Source: an uncultured Rhodospirillales bacterium (lineage in GTDB: Bacteria; Pseudomonadota; Alphaproteobacteria; Reyranellales; Reyranellaceae). From it: a stretch of 35,145 bases of DNA. The translations under genes and the position numbers were made by a program. The stretch spans positions 12,645-47,789 of the forward strand of contig CADECW010000052.1 of the NCBI GenBank assembly GCA_902825855.1, given 5' to 3'. The notes beneath the pieces were generated by a model. The model worked only from the letters and a program-made list of their open reading frames with translations. It was not told the origin of the DNA and searched no databases. Positions 1-6,268 of this stretch are shown here, in pieces (positions within the stretch are counted from its first letter, which is position 1; each line of letters begins with the position of its first letter).

Positions 1-28
1 CGCCGCGTAGTTTGGCCTTCGCCAAGAC

Positions 29-45
29 GCGGGCCTGAGGCCCGC
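29..45 (-). terminator. GC hairpin downstream of DUF1150 gene
   Basis: A perfect 7-bp stem (GCGGGCC / GGCCCGC) with a 3-nt loop lies about 20 nt past the stop codon of the DUF1150 gene. No T-run follows on the minus strand, so it may be a processing or stabilising hairpin rather than an intrinsic terminator. A smaller hairpin (TTGGC / GCCAA, 12-25) follows. A closely similar hairpin occurs at 12706-12721. Confidence 0.35.
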
Positions 46-67
46 CAATGCTCGGTCGGTCCTCGCT

Positions 68-289
68 TCAGTGCACCAGTGCCGGCTCGAGGTCGTGCTG
101 GCGGATCAATGCCTGTGCGAGCTCGATCGAGGGCGCCGCCGCCATCGGCTTGCCGTCGGCGGAGAAGATGCCGATCGCGTGCGCGCCGTCGGGAAGGTTG
201 ATGGCCTTCACGTAGGCGATCTGCTGGGCGCCGAGGCTCAGGAATGCTTCGTCGGCGAGAGGGGTGAAAGTCGTCTGCTCGTTTTCCAT
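68..289 (-). CDS. DUF1150 family small protein
   Basis: A 73-residue soluble protein with no signal peptide or membrane segment. The sequence resembles the DUF1150 family, whose function is not known. The start chosen is the ATG at 289, preceded by a strong AAGGAGG ribosome site; a longer reading frame to 319 would put that site inside the gene. It lies 33 nt downstream of the Hsp20 gene on the same strand, and the hsp20-DUF1150 pair is common in alphaproteobacteria. It is probably co-transcribed with hsp20 and heat-induced; that regulation is inferred from position only. Confidence 0.8.
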   Translation of the reverse strand: MENEQTTFTPLADEAFLSLGAQQIAYVKAINLPDGAHAIGIFSADGKPMAAAPSIELAQALIRQHDLEPALVH

Positions 290-322
290 GGCTACCTCCT
301 TGGCAGCGTCAACCAGCATCGG

Positions 323-790
323 TCAGCGGGGCTGAACACGACGCGCGGTGATGTCGATGGTGTTGCCGGCACCGCTGCCGGCGTCGCCGGCCTCGATGCG
401 GATCCTGCGGATGCGGGGCTCCTGGACCGGCCGCACCAGGTCGATCGACAGAAGCCCGTTGTCCAGCCGCGCACCGGTGACCTCGATACCTTCGGCGAGC
501 ATGAAGGCGCGCTGGAATTGGCGTGCCGCGATGCCGCGATGAAGGAAGACGCGATCGCCATCGTCAGTCTGCTTGCCGCGCACCGTAAGCTGGCTCTCCA
601 CCAGTTCGATTGCGAGGTCGTCGGTCGCGAAGCCCGCGACGGCAAGGGTGATGCGCAAGCCGTTCTCGCCGATCCGCTCGATATTGTACGGCGGATAGCC
701 CTCCGAACTCTTGGCCAACCGGTCGAGCGTACGCTCGAGCTGGTCGAATCCCAGCAGCAGGGGTGAGTTGAACATCGACACACGGCTCAT
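323..790 (-). CDS. Hsp20 family small heat shock protein
   Basis: A 155-residue small heat shock protein of the alpha-crystallin family, an ATP-independent holdase that binds unfolding proteins in the cytoplasm. The N-terminus (MSRVSMFNSPLLLGFDQLER) and the following YPPYNIE segment are typical of bacterial IbpA/HspD proteins. The alpha-crystallin domain spans roughly residues 30-125 and includes the conserved strand with the GLLSIDL motif. The start at 790 has a GGAGGAGGG ribosome site; upstream in-frame codons to 1021 run through the promoter region and are not used. A sigma-32-like promoter (851-877) and a hairpin over the ribosome site suggest heat control at two levels. DUF1150 follows in the same direction. 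Confidence 0.92.
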   Translation of the reverse strand: MSRVSMFNSPLLLGFDQLERTLDRLAKSSEGYPPYNIERIGENGLRITLAVAGFATDDLAIELVESQLTVRGKQTDDGDRVFLHRGIAARQFQRAFMLAEGIEVTGARLDNGLLSIDLVRPVQEPRIRRIRIEAGDAGSGAGNTIDITARRVQPR

Positions 791-794
791 GAAA

Positions 795-809
795 CCCTCC
801 TCCGAGGAG
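795..809 (-). promoter_or_regulatory. Hairpin masking the hsp20 ribosome-binding site
   Basis: Read on the minus strand, CTCCTC (804-809) is followed directly by GGAGGAGGG (795-803), the ribosome site of hsp20. CTCC can pair with GGAG across a 5-nt loop, hiding the site. Such weak pairing is the principle of RNA thermometers. The stem is short and no full ROSE-type structure was recognised, so this is tentative. Confidence 0.3.
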
Positions 810-850
810 CGAGCGTCCAGGAATCCATTGAGGCCTTCCCTTGGGGTGAA

Positions 851-877
851 TCTGGGGTCCCGGGAAGGCGGTTCAAG
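851..877 (-). promoter_or_regulatory. Sigma-32 (RpoH)-like promoter of hsp20
   Basis: On the minus strand CTTGAA (872-877) is separated by 14 nt from CCCCAGA (851-857). The known heat-shock consensus is CTTGAAA, 11-15 nt, CCCCATNT. Transcription would begin near 843, giving an hsp20 leader of about 50 nt. Confidence 0.6.
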
Positions 878-893
878 GGTTCCTGCGGGGCCA

Positions 894-922
894 TCGCCAG
901 CGGCGTCCGGGTGGGTTAAAAT
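894..922 (+). promoter_or_regulatory. Weak sigma-70-like promoter for the heparinase gene
   Basis: TAAAAT at 917-922 is a good -10 box. At a 17-nt spacing the -35 position reads TCGCCA, a poor match. A GC hairpin (CCGGC / GCCGG, about 942-957) lies in the resulting leader before the ATG at 979. Confidence 0.3.
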
Positions 923-978
923 AGCCACACCCCTCAACTCCCCGGCGGAAACTGCCGGCGGGCAAAGAAAAGAAGCAA

Positions 979-2730
979 ATGACGCTGGTTGCATCAGACG
1001 TGCGCCGGCCGGGCGAGCCATTGGTGGCCGGTGCCCGTCCGATCCGCTCCGCTCCTCCCCGCCCGAGCAGGGCCATTGGCGGCAAAGACCGCGGATTTGG
1101 CCGTTGGGTGCTCGAATCCGGCCTCTATTCCGTCACCTTGGGCTACGCTTCGCCACGCTCCTTCTTCGCCGTGGCTCCGGATAGCTGGCCCGGCGATCCG
1201 GAGATCGGCCAACGCATGCTGATGGGCGAATTCCTCGCCTGCGGCACCGGCGGCGCGGTCGCACCCGAATCGGACGATCCGCCGTGGCGGCGTCCTGGTG
1301 CCCCGGGCCTGTGGGTCGATGCCCTGAACGGCTTTGGTTGGCTGCGCGACCTGCGAGATTGCGGTGACCCGTCGGCCGCCGCTCTTGCCGTGAGGCTGGT
1401 CGATGATTGGTCGAACCGCGAAGGCCGCTGGTCGCCCGTGACCTGGAAGCGCGAGGTGCTGGCCGAGCGCGTCGTCTCGTGGATCCGTCACTATGACTGG
1501 CTCGCCACCGGGGCCGATGCGGAGTTCCCCGCCCGTTTCGTCTTCTCGCTCGCCCGCCAGCGCACGCATCTCCGGCGTGCCTTGCGCGCCGGCCTGGTCG
1601 GCCACGAGGCGGTCGCCGCACTCAAGGCCCTGATCTTCGTCGACCTCGCCTTCCTGCGCGACGGCAAGCACTTCGAGAAGAGCCTCGACCAGACGCTGTC
1701 GCGGCTTGCCAAGTTCGTGAAGCGTTACGTGCTGCACGACGGCATCGTGGCCGAGCGCGCGCCGCATTTGCAGGTCGCCGTGCTGCGCCATCTGATCGAC
1801 GTACGTTCGGCACTCGGCTCGGCCGAGCGTCGCGCGCCGGCCGAGATCGTCGCCGCCATCGACCGCATGGCGCCGTTGCTGCGCTTCTTCCGCCACGGCG
1901 ACGGCGGCCTCGCCTTGTTCAACGGCGCCTGGGAGGCCGATCGCACTCTGATCGATCTCGTGCTGGCTCGCTCAGGCTCGAGCGAGAGCGCGCCGACGAT
2001 GGCGTTGGCCAGCGGTTTCCAGAGGCTGGTCGCCGGCACGTCGCTGTTGATCGCCGATGCCGGCAGCCCGCCAGGCCGCGGCATGGATGGCCTTGCCCAT
2101 GCCGGCACGCTTTCCTTCGAGATGAGCGCGGCGCATGAGCGCCTGATCGTCAATTGCGGCACCTTTCCCGGCGCGCCGCGCGACTGGCAGCACTTCATGC
2201 GCTATACGGCGGCGCATTCGACGGCGGTGGTCGACGACACCAATTCCAGCGAGATCACCGATCACGGCTCGCTCGAATATCGCGCCGGCAACGTCGTGGT
2301 CGACCGCGCCGACAATGACGGTGCGCAGTGGCTCGACATGATGCATGACGGCTACCGCTCGCTGTACGGCATCATCCACCGCCGCCGCCTGTGGCTGTCG
2401 GCCGACGGTGGCGACCTGCGCGGCGAGGACACGTTCGTAGGTCACGAGGGCCGCATGGTGACGGTGCCGGACAAGCGCTTCATCGTGCGCTTCCACCTGC
2501 ATCCGGCGGTCAAGGCGACTCTGGCGCAAAGCGGCCAGGCGGTGCTGATGCGCCTGCCGAGCGGCCGCGGCTGGCGCCTGCGCGCCTCGGGTGCGGGCAT
2601 CGGTCTCGCCGAAAGCATCTATCTCGGCGAAGAGAGCCGCGTGCGCCGCACCGAGCAGATCGTGCTGGTCGGTCAGGTGCCGGCCGAGGGCTGCACCGTG
2701 AAGTGGGCGTTGACCCGGATGGAAGGGTAG
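979..2730 (+). CDS. Heparinase II/III family protein
   Basis: A 583-residue protein with the layout of the alphaproteobacterial heparinase II/III-like family: a helical toroid-like N-terminal domain (about residues 60-330) and a C-terminal beta-sandwich domain (about 345-575) containing the HSTAVVDDTNSSE segment. Family members cleave or act on acidic polysaccharides by beta-elimination, but the substrate here cannot be read from sequence. No signal peptide is evident, so a cytoplasmic or non-classical location is possible. The ATG at 979 follows a purine-rich stretch (AAAGAAAAGAAG). It is divergent from hsp20 and convergent with trpS, so it is probably a single-gene unit. Confidence 0.85.
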   Translation: MTLVASDVRRPGEPLVAGARPIRSAPPRPSRAIGGKDRGFGRWVLESGLYSVTLGYASPRSFFAVAPDSWPGDPEIGQRMLMGEFLACGTGGAVAPESDDPPWRRPGAPGLWVDALNGFGWLRDLRDCGDPSAAALAVRLVDDWSNREGRWSPVTWKREVLAERVVSWIRHYDWLATGADAEFPARFVFSLARQRTHLRRALRAGLVGHEAVAALKALIFVDLAFLRDGKHFEKSLDQTLSRLAKFVKRYVLHDGIVAERAPHLQVAVLRHLIDVRSALGSAERRAPAEIVAAIDRMAPLLRFFRHGDGGLALFNGAWEADRTLIDLVLARSGSSESAPTMALASGFQRLVAGTSLLIADAGSPPGRGMDGLAHAGTLSFEMSAAHERLIVNCGTFPGAPRDWQHFMRYTAAHSTAVVDDTNSSEITDHGSLEYRAGNVVVDRADNDGAQWLDMMHDGYRSLYGIIHRRRLWLSADGGDLRGEDTFVGHEGRMVTVPDKRFIVRFHLHPAVKATLAQSGQAVLMRLPSGRGWRLRASGAGIGLAESIYLGEESRVRRTEQIVLVGQVPAEGCTVKWALTRMEG

Positions 2731-2734
2731 TCGA

Positions 2735-2757
2735 GAGCGGGCCGGAGGGCCGCGCTC
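2735..2757. terminator. Hairpin between convergent heparinase and trpS genes
   Basis: GAGCG plus GGCC pair with GGCC plus CGCTC with one bulged base and a 4-nt loop. It fills the 30-nt gap between two convergent stop codons, so it may terminate either transcript. It lacks a clear T-run. Confidence 0.4.
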
Positions 2758-2760
2758 CCT

Positions 2761-3825
2761 CTACGGCTTGAGAAATCCAACCGTGCGATAGACGTCTGCC
2801 AAAATCGGCTCGGCGAGGGCGCGAGCGCGTCGCGAACCGTCGCGCAACACCGCGTCGACGTGACCGGGGTCCTTCATCAGCCGTTGCATCTCAGAACCGA
2901 CCGGACCGAGCTTGGCCACCGCCAACTCGGTCAATGCTGCCTTGAATTCGGAGAACTGCTTGCCAGCGAATTCGCCGATCACGTCCGCCTTTTCGCGGTC
3001 GGCCAGCGCGGCGAAGATGCCCAGGAGATTGTCGGCATCGGGCCGCTTCTCGGCATCGGCGATGCTCTCCGGCATGGGCAGCGGGTCTGTCTTGGCACGA
3101 CGGATCTTGAGCGCGATGGCATCGGCGTCGTCGGTGAGGTTGATGCGCGACTGGTCCGACGGATCGGACTTGCTCATCTTCTTGGTGCCGTCGCGCAGGC
3201 TCATCACCCGCGTCGCCTCGCCGAAGATCAGGGGCTCGGTGAGCGGGAAGAAGTCCGGCGCGGCGAAGTCGTTGTTGAACTTCTGGGCGATGTCGCGCGT
3301 CAGTTCGAGATGCTGCTTCTGGTCCTCGCCGACCGGCACGTGGGTGGCCTTGTAGATCAGGATGTCGGCCGCCATCAGTGCCGGATAGGCGTAGAGGCCG
3401 AGCGAGGCATTCTCGCGGTCCTTGCCCGCCTTCTCCTTGAACTGCGTCATGCGGTTCATCCAGCCGACCCGGGCCACGCAGTTGAATACCCAGGCAAGCT
3501 GGGCGTGCTCGGGCACCATCGACTGGTTGAAGATGATCTGCTTGGTGCCGTCGACTCCCGCCGCCAGGAACGCTGCGGCGATCTCACGCGTCTGCGCGGC
3601 CATCAGCTTGGGGTCCTGTGGCTGGGTGATCGCGTGCATGTCGACCACGCAGTACAGGCACTCGAAGTCGTTCTGCAGGCGAGCGAAGTTGCGGATCGCG
3701 CCGAGATAGTTGCCGAGATGGAGGTTGCCGGTCGGTTGCACGCCGGAAAGGATGCGGCCTTTCAGGCCCCGGGCGGTGTAGGGCGCCAGATGCGTGTTGG
3801 GCGCCGTCGTCGTGACGTCGGGCAT
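2761..3825 (-). CDS. trpS: Tryptophanyl-tRNA synthetase
   Basis: A 354-residue class I aminoacyl-tRNA synthetase that charges tRNA-Trp with tryptophan using ATP in the cytoplasm. The HIGH-type motif is [10 protein letters not shown] (residues 31-40) and the KMSKS loop is KKMSKS (215-220). Both are intact, and the length is normal for bacterial TrpS once the start is placed at 3825 ([10 protein letters not shown]). The frame extends to 3885, but the added residues do not look like TrpS. In many alphaproteobacteria trpS lies next to murJ (known synteny, from memory). Here murJ is on the same strand but about 5 kb upstream, with a transport block between them. Confidence 0.96.
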   Translation of the reverse strand: MPDVTTTAPNTHLAPYTARGLKGRILSGVQPTGNLHLGNYLGAIRNFARLQNDFECLYCVVDMHAITQPQDPKLMAAQTREIAAAFLAAGVDGTKQIIFNQSMVPEHAQLAWVFNCVARVGWMNRMTQFKEKAGKDRENASLGLYAYPALMAADILIYKATHVPVGEDQKQHLELTRDIAQKFNNDFAAPDFFPLTEPLIFGEATRVMSLRDGTKKMSKSDPSDQSRINLTDDADAIALKIRRAKTDPLPMPESIADAEKRPDADNLLGIFAALADREKADVIGEFAGKQFSEFKAALTELAVAKLGPVGSEMQRLMKDPGHVDAVLRDGSRRARALAEPILADVYRTVGFLKP

Positions 3826-3885
3826 GGGATGTGGACTCCGCTCACTGTGGAAGGACGCGGGGTTTGGACCTCCGCGCACCTTCAT

Positions 3886-3998
3886 CCCGACCGTAGCCGA
3901 GCGTAACGAGGCGAAGCCGAGGGACCTTGTCTTTTGCCCGAACGAAAAGAGAAGGTCCTTCGACTGCGCCGGCCTTTGGCCGGCTTCGCTCAGGATAA
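3886..3998. repeat. Dispersed imperfect palindromic intergenic repeat, copy A
   Basis: The left arm begins with TCATCCCGACCG and AGCCGAGCG and reaches GAGGGACCTT. The right arm starts at AAGGTCCTTCGACT and ends with GGCTTCGCTCAGGAT. The arms are largely complementary, so the unit can fold into one long hairpin. Copy B at 5933-6056 has the same order of blocks, and a degraded copy lies near 10572-10645. It occupies the gap between divergent trpS and the first binding-protein gene. No open frame or transposase is seen. Confidence 0.75.
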
Positions 3999-4041
3999 AG
4001 GCAGGGCGGTATGGCTGAGGTCCGCGGCCAAATCAAGGTGC

Positions 4042-4110
4042 CGTTGACGGCGGCGGCCGGGCCTGTTCCCATCGGCTTTGCACGCATCTTGCAGGATAGC
4101 AGGGGCATTG
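4042..4110 (+). repeat. Duplicated leader, copy 1 (upstream of first binding protein)
   Basis: About 69 nt are nearly the same as 6123-6191. Shared blocks include GTTGACGGC, GGCCTGTTCCCATC, GCACG and ATCTTGCAGGATAGCAGG. The copy ends about 20 nt before the ATG at 4129. The similarity shows that gene and control region were duplicated together. It contains the sigma-54-like site at 4078-4093. Confidence 0.85.
4078..4093 (+). promoter_or_regulatory. Sigma-54 (RpoN)-like promoter of first binding protein
   Basis: The sequence TTGCACGCATCTTGCA matches the RpoN consensus TGGCACG-N4-TTGCW at all conserved places except the first G of the GG pair. The 10-nt spacing between the -24 G and the -12 GC is correct. 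Transcription would start near 4104, before the GGGAG ribosome site. The same element is kept in copy 2. Confidence 0.45.
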
Positions 4111-4128
4111 GGGTTGGGAGAGTTTGTG

Positions 4129-5922
4129 ATGAACGAAGGTCGTTTGCGCCACCTGATTGGCCAGGTGAAGTCGGGCAAGGTGTCCCGTCGGGCATTCCTG
4201 CGGAGGATGGCGGCCGCAGGCCTGACGGCGCCGATGGCGACCCAGCTTCTCGCCTTGGGGGGCGTGGCCATGGCGCAATCCAAGGCGCCGGCCTACAAGC
4301 CAACCAAGCGGGGCGGCGGCGGTCTGCTCAAGGTGCTGTGGTGGCAGGCGCCGACGCTCCTCAATCCGCATTTTGCAACCGGCACCAAGGACCAGGACGG
4401 TTCGCGGCTGTTCTATGAACCGCTGGCTGGCTGGGACCAGGACGGCAATCTGCGGCCGCTGCTCGCCGAATCGATTCCCGGCCGCGAGGACGGCACGCTG
4501 GCGGCGGACGGCAAGTCGGTGACCTGGAAGCTGAAGAAGAACGTCAAATGGCATGACGGCCAGCCTTTCACCGCCGATGACGTCGTCTTCAACTGGAAAT
4601 ACGCCAAGGATCCGGCGACGGCGGCGGTCACCAACGGCGTCTACGCCGACATCACGGTCGAGAAGGTCGACAGCCACACCGTCAAGGTGAGCTTCAAGGA
4701 GCCGACGCCGTTCTGGGCCGAGGCCTTCGTCGGCTCGGTGGGCATGGTGATTCCCAAGCACCTGTTCGCCGACTACATCGGCGCCAAGTCGCGCGAGGCG
4801 CCGACCAACCTCAAGCCTGTCGGCACCGGTCCCTACAAGTTCAAGGACTTCAAGCCGGGCGACATGGTCGCGGGTGTGATCAACACGGACTACCACCAGG
4901 ACAACAAGCCCCACTTCGACGCCATCGAGATGAAGGGCGGCGGCGACGCGGTGTCGGCGGCGCGCGCGGTGCTGCAGACCGGCGAGTTCGATTTCGGCTG
5001 GAACATGCAGGTCGAGGACGAGATCCTGACCCGCCTGGAGAAGGGCGGCAAAGGCCGCGTCGTCATCAACGATGCGGGCTTCATCGAGCACATCCAGCTC
5101 AACCAGACCGATCCGTGGACCGAGGTCGACGGCGAACGGGCGAGCCTCAAGACCAAGCATCCATCGCTCAGCGATCCCGCGGTGCGCCAGGCCCTGGCGC
5201 TGCTGATCGACAAGGATTCCGTCGAGAAGCACATCTACGGCCGTACCGGCCGCGCGACGCCGAACTTCATCTACAATCCCGAACGCTTCCGCTCCAAGAA
5301 CACCAAGTACGAGTTCAACGTCGACAAGGCGAACGACCTTCTGGAGAAGGCCGGCTGGAAGAAGGGTGCCGACGGCATCCGCGAGAAAGACGGCAAGAAG
5401 CTCAAGTACGTCTACCAGACCTCGATCAACCAGCCGCGTCAGAAGACGCAGGCGATCGTCAAGCAGGCCTGCCAGAAGGCCGGCATCGATCTCGAGCTGA
5501 AGTCGGTGACGGCGTCGGTGTTCTTCTCTTCCGACGTCTCCAACCCCGACACCTATCCGCACTTCTATGCGGACATCCAGATGTACAACAACGGACCGCA
5601 GCAGCCCGATCCGGCGGTGTTCCTGAAGCAGTTCCTGTCGTGGGAAGCGGCGACCAAGGCCAACAAGTGGCAGGGCCGCAACATCACGCGCTGGCAGAGC
5701 CCGGAGTACGACGAGATCTACAAGGCGTCACAAGGCGAGCTCGACCCGGTCAAGCGAGCGGCCATGATGATCAAGCTGAACGACCTCGCGGTGAACAACT
5801 ATATCGTCATCCCCGTGGTCGCCCGTCCGGTCGTCACCGCCGTCAGCAACAAGCTGACGGCCGAGCTGAGCGGCTGGGACAACAACACCTGGGACCTCGC
5901 GAGCTGGTTCCGCGAGGCCTGA
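4129..5922 (+). CDS. Tat-exported peptide-type ABC transporter substrate-binding protein (family 5), paralogue 1
   Basis: A 597-residue family 5 (DppA/OppA-like) solute-binding protein. The N-terminus carries a twin-arginine signal SRRAFLRR (residues 19-26), a hydrophobic stretch and a likely cleavage site after AMA (residue 49), so it should act folded in the periplasm. The mature part has the usual landmarks: YEPLAGWD, WHDGQPFTADDVVF, and GTGPYKFKDFKPGD in the first lobe. The start at 4129 (MNEGRLRHLI) follows GGGAG; a frame running from a TTG at 4078 lies over the promoter-like site. The ligand is unknown; peptides or opines are typical. No permease or ATPase gene is nearby. The neighbour at 6229 is a near-copy, and a deacylase follows. 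Confidence 0.9.
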   Translation: MNEGRLRHLIGQVKSGKVSRRAFLRRMAAAGLTAPMATQLLALGGVAMAQSKAPAYKPTKRGGGGLLKVLWWQAPTLLNPHFATGTKDQDGSRLFYEPLAGWDQDGNLRPLLAESIPGREDGTLAADGKSVTWKLKKNVKWHDGQPFTADDVVFNWKYAKDPATAAVTNGVYADITVEKVDSHTVKVSFKEPTPFWAEAFVGSVGMVIPKHLFADYIGAKSREAPTNLKPVGTGPYKFKDFKPGDMVAGVINTDYHQDNKPHFDAIEMKGGGDAVSAARAVLQTGEFDFGWNMQVEDEILTRLEKGGKGRVVINDAGFIEHIQLNQTDPWTEVDGERASLKTKHPSLSDPAVRQALALLIDKDSVEKHIYGRTGRATPNFIYNPERFRSKNTKYEFNVDKANDLLEKAGWKKGADGIREKDGKKLKYVYQTSINQPRQKTQAIVKQACQKAGIDLELKSVTASVFFSSDVSNPDTYPHFYADIQMYNNGPQQPDPAVFLKQFLSWEAATKANKWQGRNITRWQSPEYDEIYKASQGELDPVKRAAMMIKLNDLAVNNYIVIPVVARPVVTAVSNKLTAELSGWDNNTWDLASWFREA

Positions 5923-5932
5923 CGCCGGCTAC

Positions 5933-6056
5933 CCCGTCATCCCGACCGAAGCCGAGCGAAGCGAGGCGAAGTGGAGGGACCTTTTCTGTCGATGCGTCGA
6001 CAAGAAGAGGTCCCTCGACTCCGCCGCCCCTTGGACGGCTTCGCTCGGGATGACGG
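5933..6056. repeat. Dispersed imperfect palindromic intergenic repeat, copy B
   Basis: The most complete copy. The left arm starts CGTCATCCCGACCGAAGCCG and reaches GGAGGGACCTTTTCT. The right arm runs from AGAGGTCCCTCGACT to GGCTTCGCTCGGGATGACGG. The ends are reverse complements (CCGTCATCCCGA / TCGGGATGACGG), and a small GTCGATGCGTCGAC palindrome lies in the centre. It sits between the two binding-protein genes and could act as a transcript-stabilising or attenuating hairpin. Confidence 0.8.
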
Positions 6057-6103
6057 CAAAATTTGTCATATGCGATAGCCCTGCCCTAACTGGGGAGGGG
6101 AAC

Positions 6104-6268
6104 ATGAGAATGCTTTCAGACTCGTTGACGGCAGCCGTCTGGCCTGTTCCCATCTCCCTCGCACGTATCTTGCAGGATAGCAGGAGCGTCAGGGATCAGG
6201 TGCTTCGATACCGGAAAGGGAGGCGTCCATGGACGAACGGCAATTGCGTGGTCTTCTCGGCCGGGTGA
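6104..6268 (+). CDS. Possible 54-residue leader peptide upstream of second binding protein
   Basis: An ATG at 6104 follows a very good ribosome site (GGGGAGGGGAAC). The frame reads through the whole duplicated leader and ends at 6268, overlapping the next gene out of frame. In leader copy 1 the same frame is open and gives a related peptide (LTAAAGPVPIGFARILQDSR there, LTAAVWPVPISLARILQDSR here). The overlap with a promoter-like site at 6159-6174 argues against coding, so both readings remain open. No known family is recognised. Confidence 0.25.
   Translation: MRMLSDSLTAAVWPVPISLARILQDSRSVRDQVLRYRKGRRPWTNGNCVVFSAG
6123..6191 (+). repeat. Duplicated leader, copy 2 (upstream of second binding protein)
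   Basis: This is the partner of 4042-4110. The conserved core is GGCCTGTTCCCATC, then GCACG and ATCTTGCAGGATAGCAGG, with scattered substitutions. The distance to its ATG (6229) is about 20 nt longer than in copy 1. The core retained between copies is the likely control element. Confidence 0.85.
6159..6174 (+). promoter_or_regulatory. Sigma-54 (RpoN)-like promoter of second binding protein
   Basis: TCGCACGTATCTTGCA keeps the GCACG-N4-TTGCA frame seen in copy 1. The first G of the -25/-24 pair is again missing (C here). Start of transcription would be near 6185, leaving about 44 nt to the ATG at 6229 and including GGGAGG. Confidence 0.4.

Noticed and set aside
4078..4128. Earlier TTG start for the first binding protein
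   Set aside because: The added 17 residues lie over the promoter-like site, are absent in the paralogue's start region, and the ATG at 4129 has its own ribosome site and gives the matching N-terminus.
4033..5562. 509-codon open frame on the minus strand
   Set aside because: It is the reverse-complement shadow of the first binding-protein gene in GC-rich DNA; composition is Leu/Val/Arg/Asp repeats with no fold signature.
5933..6056. tRNA or insertion sequence between the two binding-protein genes
   Set aside because: No cloverleaf, no transposase frame; it is a self-complementary intergenic repeat.
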